Below, piece by piece: positions 1 to 12,560 of a stretch of 64,000 nucleotides of DNA (positions are counted from its first letter, which is position 1; every line of letters starts with the position of its first letter). The notes below the pieces were generated by a model. That model saw only the letters and a list, made by a program, of their open reading frames with translations. It did no database searches and was not told where the DNA came from. The position numbers and the translations under genes were made by a program. The DNA is taken from contig OZ024887.1 in NCBI GenBank assembly GCA_964017195.1, forward strand, positions 2,132,881 through 2,196,880, given 5' to 3'. This DNA is from Siderastrea radians. Lineage: Eukaryota; Cnidaria; Anthozoa; Scleractinia; Rhizangiidae.

Positions 1-925
1 TACTGTTGTGGCGACGCTTAGCTCTTTCATACGTAACGTTTTTCTTTATTAACCAAATATGAAGACGAAGAAACCATTTCCAACGGATACGATTCACATA
101 AAGTAAAACGTGCTGTAAACCTAAAGTTTCTTTAAGATTTATTACTCGCAGCATTGTTCGAGAAGAAGCCATCTTCAATCTTTTTACACAAGGATGCCAC
201 ATGCAAATTAGGACAACTAGGTGATCACGCATTGCACATGCAGTGTCCGTCAAATTCGGCTTCTCATTGGTAGGTTTACCTGGGGAAAACAAACGACCCT
301 TCAATCCACATAGGGTTTTGCTTGGGGCATTTTCTATTGTTCTCAATCAATTCACCATGAAAGTGTGTACCTGGGTAAATTTTGCCAAGGTAAAATCGGT
401 TACACGGGAAAATATAACTTTTTCCAGGGAAACGTCATATTTACCTAGGTAAAGATGACTTTTGTAACCACGGCTAATATCTCGGACTAGACCCGAGATG
501 AGCAGAACGTATGCGCAGTAACAAAAGGAGGCGCCGTCCTTAAAGTGTTTCATAGTCACAGGGAGTGCATAAATATCGTAGCTCCCAGAGCAGGATACAG
601 GTGGGCGGACAAGTCTCCCTTCCAGCGGAAGGTACCAGCATTTTCATTGTCTTGACATGATATATGCTCATCTACAAATTGGTTCCACATAGTCTAGGAA
701 CTTTTTTAACAGTTAATGTCTGCTGGGGTAGATAGGATAACACGGAACTTTTTAAACGGGAAGAAGATCACGTATCGATGAACGCAAACTTATTAAACCG
801 GTTATTTTTAGCCAACTAGGTCGAACAGAGTTGTAAATTTCACAAATTAATAGACCCATCATGGCTTAACTAAAAGAAGGCCGGCTGCTACCTGACATAT
901 TGACAGTAAAATACTCTCTTAACAG
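1..925. other. Intron or intergenic DNA before the first visible EGF exon
   Basis: I see no convincing exon here. About 537-735 is an older copy of the sequence at 3339-3545; both contain the block around ttaaagtgtttcatagt. Small open frames are short, lack domain signatures and look like chance frames. Gene A must continue upstream, because no signal peptide or start exon is visible before the first EGF exon. Confidence 0.5.
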
Positions 926-1036
926 ATCGGAACGATTGCCATTCCCATCCTTGTCAAAACGGTGGAACATGTGTAGATGGTGTAAACAGCTTTACGTGCC
1001 AGTGTATGAGTGGTTACAAGGGAGCTCTATGCCAAG
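926..1036 (+). CDS. Gene A, EGF-like exon 1 (partial gene)
   Basis: This 111-bp exon lies between acceptor ttaacag and donor gtagga. It starts and ends in phase 1 and encodes one EGF module with six cysteines and the core [19 protein letters not shown] modules are extracellular protein-interaction units. The exon length, phase and boundaries are identical in the four later EGF exons of this gene, so it is part of a spliced gene and not a chance frame. The domain call is firm; which exons are joined in the mRNA is inferred. Confidence 0.75.
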
Positions 1037-1536
1037 GTAGGACCCAATGGAATTAACGATTGTCATAGTTATACTTCAGTAGTTCAGTATTTGTTTCTCG
1101 TTCTGTTGCGAGGACTCCCCTTACACTACCCAGCATAGGGAGCTATAACTTTCAACAATTTCTAAATCGACTCACTTTTGTTCAAAATGAAAAGTTATCT
1201 AGAGTTATCAATTTATGCATCGCTATATCGGTTACTTTCGGTCAGCGCAAGTCGCTTAAAAACGGTTATATTATTAACTGGAAGCTTGTCCTAGTAGTCT
1301 CAGTCGAGTTGCATAAACTCCCCAGGGAACTAGTGGTTTTTCATTGGTGTACTAAGAGCCAGAAATCCAGGAAGCAACAAACCTCACCTAGACTTTAACC
1401 CCTCAGGTAGGGTGTGGTTACGTGAGTTCCAGCAATAGGACTATCGAACACATGCACAGGAATACCACTTTCCATACTGAGTGGTTAATTAGTATTAATG
1501 ATTATACCTCCAGAAAGCTTTGTTTTGCCATTTCAG

Positions 1537-1647
1537 AGGTTGACGAATGCTACAGCAGTCCTTGCTTGAATGGAGGCAGTTGCACAGATGGAATGAACAG
1601 CTACACATGCACATGTTCTTCGCAGTTTAATGGAAATCTTTGCCAAA
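1537..1647 (+). CDS. Gene A, EGF-like exon 2 (calcium-binding type)
   Basis: This 111-bp phase 1-1 exon follows acceptor tttcag and ends at donor gtatgt. The module begins VDEC, the usual N-terminal signature of calcium-binding EGF domains, and continues [16 protein letters not shown]. It pairs with the EGF exon 500 bp upstream; the same two-exon module is found again at 12170/13524, so the pair was duplicated as a unit. Confidence 0.75.
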
Positions 1648-2527
1648 GTATGTAAAACAATTTTGTTTTATGTCTATAGAAAACAGATTTTTTCCTTGGT
1701 TAAGGTTATTTAAAGCAATTTCATAAGTGATATTATACGAAAGACCATACATAGGGCCTTATTCATATTTTCAGCCGTAATTTATTGCCTATTTGCCTGC
1801 GAGTGGGTAGTCTGCTCCCTAGTACTACCCCCTCAGGCTCGTCGGTTTGGTCACGCCTGAGCAGCTGGTTCTGCGCAAGCTCTTTGCTTCTCAATCACAG
1901 CCTAGTTCACAAACAACAGGAGAAATGTAGTGAGTATATTGTTCAGAAAGTAAACAATTTGTGTGTTTACCATCTACCATGTGGTGAATTTTGTTTGTTT
2001 GAAAATTCGGAAAGTAACCAAAAATGTTGCTAAAATATTCACCAGTATGTACGCATTTATTGTCTCGTCATATGCTTCGCGAATTGAAACCCTCAAAAAA
2101 TTTGTCTTATGGGCTTAGCTAAAAACAAAATTTAATTAAAATAATAAATTCCTTCAAAAATTGGTGTTACTCCCAAAGGTGGGCTATTGCTCTTCCAATT
2201 GTTCTTCCTCAACAAGAACTGTCTGGATATGCACATGACTACGAATTAAATTAAACCACGGCTCGTATCCGAATCAAGTGCCTTTTGACGTTCGATAGGG
2301 TAGTGGATTACTACGCTCGCAGCTTTGTGGCTATTGACTAGAGTAATTTTCAGGGTCTCAGTAACGCGTTTCTGAGAGTTCTTTATCCTTATAGATGCCA
2401 TTTTGAGAATGAATACATAAAATAATCGTGAACGTAAACTTCAGATGAAATAAGAAATGATGATGTCCCTCGCAGTTAAAGATATCAACTTAAGCAGTTG
2501 ATGAAAGAAAAACGTAAAAGAAATTCT

Positions 2528-2600
2528 GGCTTGAACGGGATTCGAACCTAAGACCTCTGCGATAGCGGTGCAGTGCTCTAACCAACTGAGCTATCAAGCC
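2528..2600 (-). tRNA. tRNA-like gene or tRNA-derived SINE head
   Basis: Read on the minus strand, this 73-nt segment starts GGCTTGATAGCTCAGTTGG and ends TTCAAGCC. The acceptor ends pair over seven bases, an A box (TAGCTCAGTTGG) and B box (GGTTCGAATCC) are present, and the D and T arms fold normally. The anticodon arm is imperfect (CTGC pairs with GCAG around an irregular loop), so I do not assign an anticodon. Nearby degenerate copies make a tRNA-derived repeat more likely than a working tRNA. Confidence 0.5.
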
Positions 2601-2730
2601 AACTGTGAAATGGTCATTTGCGAATATGTAGTGATCCTGTAGATGGTGAAACAAACTGAGAATAAATATATGAAATAATCGTATACGTGAGCTGCGGATA
2701 AAATAAGAAATGATGATGACCCTCCCAGTT

Positions 2731-2802
2731 TGCTTGATAGCCCAATTGGTTAGAGTGCTGCACGGGCATCACAGTCATAGGTTCGAATCCCGTTCAAGTT
2801 GT
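2731..2802 (+). repeat. Degenerate tRNA-like segment (SINE-type)
   Basis: It resembles the minus-strand tRNA-like segment 130 bp upstream, in the opposite orientation, with a recognisable B box (GGTTCGAATCC) and a damaged A box (tagcccaattgg). The acceptor stem no longer pairs fully. A third fragment (aactgagctatcaagcc) is at 11498-11514. Confidence 0.5.
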
Positions 2803-3338
2803 ACTTTTATCAATTGCTTAAATTGATACCTTTAACCGCACCAGAAGACGCCATTTTGTTTACCTGTTTTACTTTCCGGTTAAATAGTATTAACCAGTCT
2901 ACCAAATTATCACTAGCAAACGAACCCTGGTAGACTAGCAGCTCAGCCGTCACCAGTTTTACGAGCTTTGAGGGGGTAGTACTGAGGAACGGACTATCTA
3001 GTAGGTGAATCATTGGTAATGTTGACTTTATCTGCAGTTAAATAAAAGCTTCTCTCAAAATGATGTTTTTAACTTTCACAACAGAGTTTATTTTTAGTGC
3101 TGAAATGCTAACCACTAATTAAGCCGAACATAATATTTTTATTGACAAACCATTGACAAGTGATTTCAATTCTTCTAAACAACATCGTACCTGTTTCTCA
3201 AAATCACGCTGCGTAAGGCTGGGTGGAAAACGCGGAGTGCGGAGTGCAAATTGCGAAAAACACAGACTGTGATGGAAATACAGAAAAAAATCTCATTCAT
3301 TCAGTAAAACCCGACTTAAACTCGTACAGATTACAACG

Positions 3339-3545
3339 TCCCTTTAAAGTGTTTCATAGTCTTAGGGAGTGCATAAGAATCGCAGCTCCAAGAGTAGGGT
3401 TCAGATTTAACACAGTTGGGCGAACGGGTCTCCCAGCAGAAAGTGCCGGCATTTTCACTAGCTTAACGATATATGCTCATCTGCAAACCGGTTATACATA
3501 GCTGTCTAGGAGTTTTCCAACTGATAGTTTCTGCTGGGGTAGATT
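3339..3545. repeat. Dispersed repeat, second copy of 537-735
   Basis: Direct-orientation match to 537-735 with scattered substitutions. Just upstream (3216-3260) is a short block rich in gcggagtgc that recurs inverted at 16950-17080, typical of a small non-autonomous transposon end. Confidence 0.45.
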
Positions 3546-3816
3546 GGCGGATAATACAGGAAATTTTAAAGCTTGTAGCCAGCAAGAGCAAAGAATTAAT
3601 CAAGGAGGGAAAGTAACGGAGCTACCGGCGGCGGCAGCACACGACACACTCGTTATACTTTACGCAAATGAGAAAGTTGAGTGCCAAAACTGTCAAGGAT
3701 ATGCTGCGTCCTCGATATGCGCTCACGCTGTTGCAGCTACTTTGAAGAGTGATGGCCTTGAGGTGTATCTTAAGCGGCTGGCTTCGAAGAAAATAGAGTC
3801 TGAAGGACTAAACTAA
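3544..3816 (+). pseudogene. Fragment with SWIM-like zinc-finger signature
   Basis: A 90-codon open stretch contains CQNCQGYAASSICAHAVA, a Cys/Cys then Cys-x-His spacing similar to SWIM zinc fingers found in MULE-type transposases and other DNA-binding proteins. The stop lies one base before a transposon that begins at 3818, so the frame is cut by that insertion. It is probably a remnant of an older transposon gene. The family call is tentative because the first Cys pair is CxxC and not CxC. Confidence 0.35.
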
Positions 3817-4614
3817 ACAGGGTCGGCCAGGGGGGGTAGTGGTATACCAGCATACCCGAAAAAAAATCGCCAAAATACCCAAAAATACCCAAAATTCCTC
3901 CCAATATACCCAAAATAGATTGAAGCGTTGTATACTGTATACCCAAAATTAGTAGTAACAAAGCAAGCACTTATTTAGCACTTATTTAGCACTCCACCAA
4001 CAAGGAAGAGACATGCATCATTCGTGATCCATTTCATTGAGAACTGGCAATCAGTCAATCCACACTGGGGCCGGACTGTCATTACTTTCTCACGATAACA
4101 GATCACACGGTCACAAGGAATGGTCACGTGTCAGATTGAATAGAAAGATGGTTGGCTATGGTTCATGAATTTTAATCCTCATAGTAAGGGTACACTGATA
4201 TTTCTTGAGAAGACCATTGAACCACTGGAAAATGCCAAGAAAGAGGTCGTTGTTGTTCACAGTGAGAGTCTTGATCAATAAACTTTAGCTCCTCCCAAAG
4301 CGGATAATGGCCGGTCTCGTGGGCGTGCTCAAAAACGGCGGCGGTCTGGGTACGGGCGAGTCGTATATCTTTAATTCTTTCATGCATAGATCTTCCTGTT
4401 TCCCATGTCAGCGATGTAGACTTTGCCGCACTCATAGGAAATCCTGTAAACCACGCCATCTCGTTTATTCGGATCAACCGTTAGAAAATGTTCCTAGAAA
4501 TTTCATCATCCCTTGTTTTAGACGCACAAACGTTTTTTTGTTCTCTAATAATAATAAAAAAAATAGGTTCAAGTGCGATTTTGCCTTAAAACGCTTAATA
4601 AAACAGAAAGTCAC

Positions 4615-5077
4615 CTGCCGTTGCTGCCATTCTTCTGCTTCTTTTGGGTCTGCTGTGTTGCATGTCGGTTTCGTCCTCTCTTTCAATCAAATCATCACCA
4701 GCGGTAACTTCCGGTTCTTCAAAAGAGAGAACTTTGTCTTCTGATGCGTGTAACAACGCCAAGTAAATGTAATAATCATTTTCTTCAATCTCGATAGTGT
4801 CATCTGCAATCCACTTAACACTTACAGTTCCTTTTATGCCATCTTTGGAAACTATGTGTTCTTTCCCGGTGGTTGTAAACAGAAGGGGGTCCACAAGGTC
4901 CTGGCTGTACCACTCTGTTCGAACATCGGCAATATGGTCATCATCTGGCAGGTCTTCAAGAAGTTTCACGATGTAAAAGGAGCTTGTTTGCAAGGATCTT
5001 GGTCTACAGCTCTGCGGATACAACACATATGTTCCTTGGACCACTCTCAAGCAGCCGCTAAACCTTTGCTTCAGTCG
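4615..5077 (-). pseudogene. Captured exon 2 inside DNA transposon
   Basis: On the minus strand an open frame runs from a tttttaaag acceptor to a CAG|GTGACT donor and encodes about 150 residues, including WYSQDLVDP and an acidic then basic tail. The same exon is conserved in the second transposon copy (about 31880-32345). Conservation of splice-like borders in both copies suggests a host gene fragment carried by the transposon. I do not recognise the protein family; a BAH-like fold is only a guess. Confidence 0.4.
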
Positions 5078-5431
5078 CTTTAAAAATATTAGTGTTGAGT
5101 TTAAAAAAATGGCTGACAGCAGTTTCAACAGTGGTCTTGATCACCGACGTGTAAACGAAAGGTGTTACCGCATCGAAAGCAATGCTGTAACAAATGAATT
5201 AAACCGTGTCCGTGTAAACAGTTCCTTAAATGAACATTATTTCTAAAGTAGGTTATGCTTTGTACAAAACTTGAAAAAGCTTCTCCTCTTATTTGCTTTT
5301 CTGTAAAATTACATCGCCTGTTTTTCTCAGCCTGGATTCTCTGCTAAAACATTCAGCTAAAACTTTTGGTTTAAAAATTAACCTGGGTTTCTGGTTATTA
5401 GGATATTACACTACTAACCTGGAAAACTCAC

Positions 5432-5678
5432 CTACAAGGTCGTATTCTTTAGCGTTATCTTCCAACATAAAATCCTGGTATATTCTCCACTCGTCTTCTG
5501 AGCTGACAGTAAAAAGTCTGCCACTAGGGGAATCCGGCGGATCAGGCTTTTTATGCTTCACACCAAGTTTACCGATGCCATACTCGTCTGACTCGTGCGC
5601 TTTGTCTTGAAACCCTCCGTAGCCGTCCAGAACAAAATGCGTCTTAAAATCTGAAAAGCTTCCTTCACTTATTTTCAT
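5432..5678 (-). pseudogene. Captured exon 1 inside DNA transposon
   Basis: It begins with ATG at 5678 and ends at a TTGTAG|GTGAGT splice-donor-like junction. It encodes about 82 residues including LDGYGGFQDKAHESDEYG. The matching exon in copy 2 starts at 31303 and is interrupted there by small changes. Together with the downstream exon it forms a two-exon gene fragment; product unknown. Confidence 0.4.
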
Positions 5679-6269
5679 ATAAGATGACTACTTTTCGGTT
5701 GGTTTTGGTTCACCAAGCCGGTACAAAAAACAGGAAACCGGCAGAAAAATCGTTCGAGCGGTCAATGTCACGATCGGTCCGCATGCCATGTACTTTTACC
5801 GGATGTCACTGATGTCATGCCAGGTTCAGAATCACGGTACGTGTCCACGAAACATGAGTTCAGCGGTCGACATAGCCACGAGTTCAACAACCTCATGTAC
5901 ACGTCTCCATTGTCTCCTTTCGTTGTCTTTTTGACTCGGATTAAGACTTTCTTTCAGCTGAACTTTATTTTTAAATAACATGAACCGGTCTAAATTCATG
6001 CGTTTTGGGATGTGTAATCACAAGCTCAGGAAAGGTAAATATACTTTATACCTGAAATTCAAAAAACGTGATATACCGAATACCCATATTTCAGCTGAAA
6101 TATACCGTATACCCGATTTAAAAAGCCCCTGTATACCGTATACCCAAAAACCCTGGCCGACCCTGACTAAAGTAAGTCAGCAAAAAGAGAAAAAAAGGGT
6201 AGAAGTAGACGTGTTACACAGGCTAACACAGATGTAACTCAGTCGATGCGTGACACCAGTTATAACGAG

Positions 6270-7110
6270 GAAAAGTTAATACGTGAGTTAAACACGTTAA
6301 GGTGTCATAGTTTGCTAAAGCACAGACGTTTCGGGCATAGCCCTTCTTCAGTGTGCAGGAATATGCGCGTTGCGCCATACAAACGCCTAACTGAAAAATG
6401 CGCACGTAAAGCGCGCGCACAAGAAACGAACAACCAAAGCGCGTGCACGTGGAATGAACGTATTTAAATAAAACTGAAATTAATATTGAGTCCACCCGGC
6501 TTGAGCGTGCCGAGCTCAAAGATTAATTGCATCTCCCGTACATTACGTCTCAGACTGTTCTACATGGGCCCAAGAGCTCACATACCATCCAAAATCGCTT
6601 CACCTGTCAGTCTGAGAATGTGGTGTACTGCATCACTTGCCGCTGCTGCACCAGCATGTACATCAGTGAGACCGGAAGGCGCCTACGGGAACGCTTCAGT
6701 GAACACCTTCGTAGCATCTGCAACCGGTCTCCTGGGCTTCTTGTAGCTGAGCACTTCAACTCCGCCAACCACACTATAGATGACATTAGGGTCTGCGGAG
6801 TCAAGCAATGCAGCGGCAGTAACACCAGTCGAAAGCGGCGGGAGATGCAATTAATCTTTGAGCTCGGCACGCTCAAGCCGGGTGGACTCAATATTAATTT
6901 CAGTTCTATTTAAATACGCTCATTCCACGTGCACGCGCTTTGGTTGTTCGTTTCTTGTGTGCGCGCTTTATGTGCGCATTTCTCAGTTAGGCGTTTGTAT
7001 GGCGCAACGCGCATATTCCTGCACACTGAAGAAGGGCTATGCCCGAAACGTTTGTGCTTTAACAAACTATGACACCTTAATGTGTTTAACTCGCGTATTA
7101 ACTTTTAACA
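6270..7110 (+). mobile_element. Penelope-like retroelement 3' end with inverted terminal repeats
   Basis: Arms at about 6271-6540 and 6833-7104 are inverted copies of each other. Between and partly within them is the C-terminal GIY-YIG endonuclease region of a Penelope-like element. Inverted terminal repeats of this kind are known for these elements. Both arms carry CTGAAGAAGGGCTATGCCC followed by GAAAC (7025-7048, and inverted 6328-6351), which resembles a hammerhead ribozyme core. The reverse transcriptase part is missing, so this is a truncated copy. Confidence 0.65.
6527..6913 (+). pseudogene. GIY-YIG endonuclease domain of a Penelope-like element
   Basis: The frame contains CQSENVVYCITCRCC, then YISETGRRLRERFSEH, then KRREMQLIFELGTLKPGGLN. 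This is the CxxC plus YIG/ETGR signature of Penelope GIY-YIG endonucleases, with YIS in place of YIG. It lacks the reverse transcriptase and has no functional start. The last codons lie within the inverted terminal repeat. Confidence 0.65.
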
Positions 7111-9300
7111 CAGTTGTACTTCCGCGAATTCCACACCCATCTGCGACAGACCAAGAGTCAAATGTTTGCGCGAAAGACGCGTGTGTACAAAGATCATACC
7201 CGGTAATCTGCCATCCAAGTAATCCGCGGAGTGAGGCACAGCGATCATACCCGCCTATCTACATTCCAAGTCCATTCTCAAATGTTACCTTAAATGAAAG
7301 GCAGTTACATCAACCACATCCACCTATTCAGTATCATCCAGTTAGACTACCAGCATCGGCAAGGACATGTCGTTATCCAGTAACGTCAGGTAGTGCTACG
7401 GATGCAGTGACAGTTTTGTGGAAAAATTCTGGCAGCCACCGTACCATGTAGTCGTCAAACACATGGACCGAAGGGTAGCGCGAAGAGATAAAACTGCGGG
7501 AGTACTCGTTTACAATGCAGACTATACTAACACTGGAGCCTACAAGCACTGAAAGAGTGTGACTTGGATATAAATGTCATCAATTGAGAGGACAAAACTC
7601 TGTATTCGAATTGTTTAGGACACTACGTGTGTTGACATTCAGCGAAAAAACTCGAATTTTCAATGTCATGGTCTAAATAGATTCATTTTTTGGGATGAGC
7701 GTCCCATCCCAACTCAGGAACGTACGCAGTTCGTTTTAACTTTATCCTTGAAGGCGAAGAGTACGGGCTACGAGTACGCCATAATGAAAGGTATAACAAC
7801 AATCAATGTATGGAGGTGCAAGTGATTCGAAACTATCGTTGTTTTTGTGGCATATTTATCGGCAGGGTGTCACTGACATGTCCGACTATGGTGGCGTGAC
7901 AGCTCGTGAACAAGCTGGCGATTGTATGGTATGCTTTAAAATTCGATCGTTATCTACAAAACCAAATGTTTTTTGAATCGCTTGGTAATTCCAAACAAAC
8001 ATCAGATACCCCTGGGAGATTTAAATGAGAATTTCTCTGCAAATCTCACTACTGGCGGGTCAAACCACAACTTTTCTCCAAGTTCAACTAAGTGTCGATA
8101 ACATAGCGATTTTATACTAAAATTTGTTAACTACAAAACCGGAACGCTTTTCTGAGTGGCTTTACAATTCTAAACAAATATCAAATGTTTCCAGGACGTT
8201 TGAATGAGCCTTTCCTTGAAATTCTTCGAAAAATTCACATAAGGGCGCAATTTATTGTCGTTCCGCATAAATTACATTCCCCAGTCATAATTATGCCATT
8301 TCGCAACGCATGCCACATGAGTTGGCGCGCTCCAGCGTGCTCTCGTACTTCATTAGCTATTTTGACGCTGTCGACTGTGATAACTTCTCTTGCGAAAGGT
8401 TTGCATTTTCCCGTGCTGCTGTAATGCAAATTTATCGAACAATGAATTCGAAAAATCGATACACCAATGACTAATCACAGAGCCTATACGCGTACCCTGA
8501 ATACGAGGCAAATAAACAGGCTATCGAATTTCCAACCCTCTGGATTTTTCACGGATTTACAGATAACGTAAATCAGTTTCCTGGTACCACTAGTAAATCT
8601 GAACTACCCTAACAGTTAAACTATTTCCCCTTAGAAAAATAGAAGAAAATACAAAATAATCTTCCCTTTATAGCATTTTCTCACCTTCCCCTCTTCCTGC
8701 GCCTGCCATATTCTCGGAAGCTCCTTCCACCACTAGCCTCTGATTTGTAATTAGTTATTACGTTCCCGACAGCGTTTAAGGTGATTCCATTCAATTGCAT
8801 TGCGCATCCTTTCTGCGCATCATTTTTTGCGTGATTAGCGCGCGCACGAGCGCGCGCGCGTTCGGAACTTGATAGGTTTTCTATGAAGGCTGAGCTGTTC
8901 AGAGAAATAAATGGTCGTTTTCTCCTAAACTAACTCCGTGAGCCCACTTTTTTATTCCATTTATTTAAGGAAGATACGACTTTACATGATATATTCAAAT
9001 TTGAAGAACTTTTCGTTATTCAATTTTGAAATATTCCGGTTGATTCACTACTACAGCCAGATGTTAGGCGTTTTACTGGAACCGTGCGGACGCTCGATTT
9101 GCCTATTATTTCAAATTAGTTTCATTGTTACGGCAATTTTAAGACGTTATACTGTAACATTGTACTTCTATCATAAGAATAATGCTTATATTTCATTGCT
9201 AGTTATAACTTTGTTGAAGTAATGGGTGTCTCTAGTACAACGATAGGTTTTTTTAATATTGCTGTCTAAAGATAGCAAAGTACCTATATACTACAGCCCC
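7111..9300. other. Non-coding stretch with repeat fragments
   Basis: No exon with convincing splice sites was found. Around 7440-7640 is a repeat block that recurs near 14330-14520 and 16430-16520 (shared phrases such as aaacacatggacc and ataaatgtc). A run of alternating gc occurs near 8840-8860. Open frames here are short and lack motifs. Confidence 0.45.
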
Positions 9301-9319
9301 GTAGAATTATTTCCAAAAC

Positions 9320-9910
9320 TTGCATTTTAATAAGCCACTTACCTCTGACCAACAGAAAGTTGTTAGTGAGTTACGAAAACGAGAAGACACCCTAATGCAA
9401 TCACTCCCACTGGCCTACCCCATTACAGAAGCTGAAATACTCTCAGCAGCAAAAAATTTAAAAAACAGCAAAAGCGCATATTCGGACAAGATAAGAAACG
9501 AAATGATTAAAGCTAGCTTACCTGTGCTACTGCCTGTTTACCACAAACTTTTTAATACTATTCTCAGCTTAGGGACTGTACCAAATATTTGGTGCAACGG
9601 TATTATAACTCCAATATTTAAATCTGGTGCGAGAAAAGATCCCTCGAATTACCGCGGAATTTGTGTTTCAAGCTGTCTGGGAAAGCTATTCTTTTCAATT
9701 TTAAACCAAAGACTACTAGGTCATGCCGCTTCGCTGAACATAATTCATAAATCTCAAATCGGTTTCTTACCAAAAAATCGAACATCAGATCATGTTCTTA
9801 CCTTAAGGACCCTTATAGACAAGTACGTGCACGGTCATCGTGAAAAAATATACGTTTGTTTTGTTGATTTCAAAAAGTCATTTGACTCCGTCTGGCATGA
9901 AGGACTCTGA
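9320..9910 (+). pseudogene. Non-LTR retrotransposon reverse transcriptase, N-terminal part
   Basis: It encodes the fingers and palm start of a LINE reverse transcriptase: ITPIFKSGARKDPSNYRGI, then QIGFLPKNRTSDHV, then the motif A region CFVDFKKSFDSVWH. It stops at TGA just after motif A and the frame then shifts, so it is dead. It continues in the frames at 10027 and 10640. Clade is not assigned. Confidence 0.75.
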
Positions 9911-10026
9911 CATAAATTACTGCAAATCGATGTAGGAGGATGTTTCTATAAGTTGAGACAGAACCTATATTCAAACTCTTCATGCACCTTAAAAGTTGGT
10001 AGGAGCCAAACCAGACCTTCCATTAC

Positions 10027-10479
10027 TTGAGAGGAGTACGCCAGTGGTGCATCTTAAGCCCCTTGCTTTTCAATTTGTACCTTAATGATTTACCATATGC
10101 ATTTCAAAATACTTTATCAGATCCCATCATTCTTCCAAATGGTACCAAATTAAATTCCCTCTTATACGCTGATGACTTGATTATTTTATCCCGATCCAAA
10201 GTAGGTCTGCAAAATTGTCTAAACACGTTGTATTCTTTTAGCAGTTCTTGGATGTTAGATATCAATTCCAAAAAGACCAAAATTATGATCTTTCAAAAAC
10301 GTGCAAAGAAAAACTCCGATCTAGAATTCCACATAGGAAAACAGAACATTGATATTGTACACGAATACACATATTTAGGAACCCGAATCTCCTCAACTGG
10401 TAATTTTAATGTCTCTCGAACACTTGAAAGAGAAAGTTCTTCACGCTCTTTTCGGCTTAAGAAAAAACACAGACATTAG
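10027..10479 (+). pseudogene. Non-LTR reverse transcriptase, motifs B and C
   Basis: It contains ILSPLLFNLYLNDLP (motif B region) and LLYADDLIIL (catalytic YADD, motif C), followed by the thumb-type segment SSSWMLDINSKKTKIM. It is the continuation of the upstream fragment after a frameshift, and it breaks again near 10470. Confidence 0.75.
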
Positions 10480-10639
10480 TAGATTAAAACCTTCTTTGGC
10501 TTGTAAAATATTCGATACGATGATCACACCCCTACTATCCTACAACTGTGAAATTTGGGGAGCTTAGCAGAAACAGGATTTTAAAACGTGGGATAGCTCT
10601 CCAGTTGAAAAAACCCACTTACACTTCTGCAGGCGATAC

Positions 10640-11383
10640 TTGGAAGTAAGTAATAAGGCTTCTAACGCTGCATGTAGAGGTGAATTAGGTAGATTTCCAT
10701 TAATAGTTGGTATTAATGAAAAAATTCTTAACTACATTGTGTATCTCTTTGAGAAGGATGAAGACTCTATTGTAAGACAAGCATTACTTTTATCTATAAA
10801 TCTTCATTCTAATGGCATTATTATGGAATTATCCAAATCTTATAATCTACCGAATTTTGTTCCCAACAATTTAGATAAAACCAAAATATCAAGATATAAA
10901 GATATAATGAAACAGAATTATATCACTCAGTGGCGGCATGCAGTTAATTATGCAAGGAAATTAGAATTTTATAATACGTTTAAACATTGTTATGAAATTT
11001 CAAGTTATTTAAACCTAACTAGAAAAACAATCAATAGAAAGGCTCTGGTAAAATTACGCGTAAGCAATCATAAACTTATGATCGAAACTGGAAGGTATAA
11101 CCAAACTCCTCACGACAAAAGGTTGTCCAGTTTGTGACTCCAATGCAATTGAAGATGAAATTCACTTCCTCTGCTATTGCCCGAAATATTTCAAACTTAG
11201 AAATGAATTTTTCGCTCAAATGCAAAGTCATCTCCATAATTTTCAGCAGCTATCTTACTCGGACCTGGTGATTAAACTGATGAACTCCGAAGATATTTAT
11301 CTTAATTTACGATTGACGAATTATATTTCATTATTGAATAATTTGCGTGACAGTACCCTGTCATCTAAGAACGATGTCACTTG
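10640..11383 (+). pseudogene. Non-LTR retrotransposon C-terminal region with zinc knuckle
   Basis: An open frame to 11137 is followed, after a shift of frame near 11110, by a stretch encoding CPVCDSN then HFLCYCPKY, a Cys/His knuckle typical of the end of many LINE ORFs. A 3' tail with aataaagc and a (gtt)n run ends near 11755, the likely 3' end of this LINE copy. Confidence 0.65.
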
Positions 11384-12297
<914 letters not shown>

Positions 12298-12560
12298 TAA
12301 CGATTGTTATACTTCAGTATTTGCTTCTTGTTCTTTTGTCAGTACTCCCCCTATCACCACCCAGCGTAAGGAGATATAACTCTAAACATTTGCTAAGTCA
12401 AAGTTCATTTTTGTTCAAAATGAAAAGTTATCTAGAGTTATCAATTTATACATCGCTATACTAGTCACTTTTGGTCAGCGCGAGTCGCTTAAAAACGGTT
12501 ATATTATTAACTGGAAGCGCGTCCTAGTAGTATCAGTCGAGTTTCAGTTGAGTTGTATAA

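Larger units (their letters stand above)
1785..3013. repeat. Diverged inverted-repeat element with two tRNA-like segments
   Basis: Sequence near 1790-1990 reappears inverted near 2830-3010, with shared blocks such as agtactaccccctca. The arms are clearly diverged. The interior carries two tRNA-like segments in opposite orientation. It looks like an old non-autonomous transposon; I see no protein-coding capacity. Confidence 0.4.
3818..6165. mobile_element. DNA transposon, copy 1 (TIR CAGGGTCGGCCAGGG, 6-bp TSD)
   Basis: It starts CAGGGTCGGCCAGGG and ends with the exact reverse complement. Target duplication ACTAAA is present at 3812-3817 and 6166-6171. Both ends carry subterminal arrays of a gggtat-type motif. 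A second copy in the opposite orientation is at 30826-34142. The interior holds exon-like coding pieces and a GIY-YIG-like fragment (4172-4477, minus) but no recognisable transposase, so this copy is probably non-autonomous. A 6-bp duplication does not point clearly to one superfamily. Confidence 0.8.

Noticed and set aside
3223..3501. 92-codon open frame on the plus strand
   Set aside because: It lies over a dispersed repeat that recurs at 537-735 without the frame being kept.
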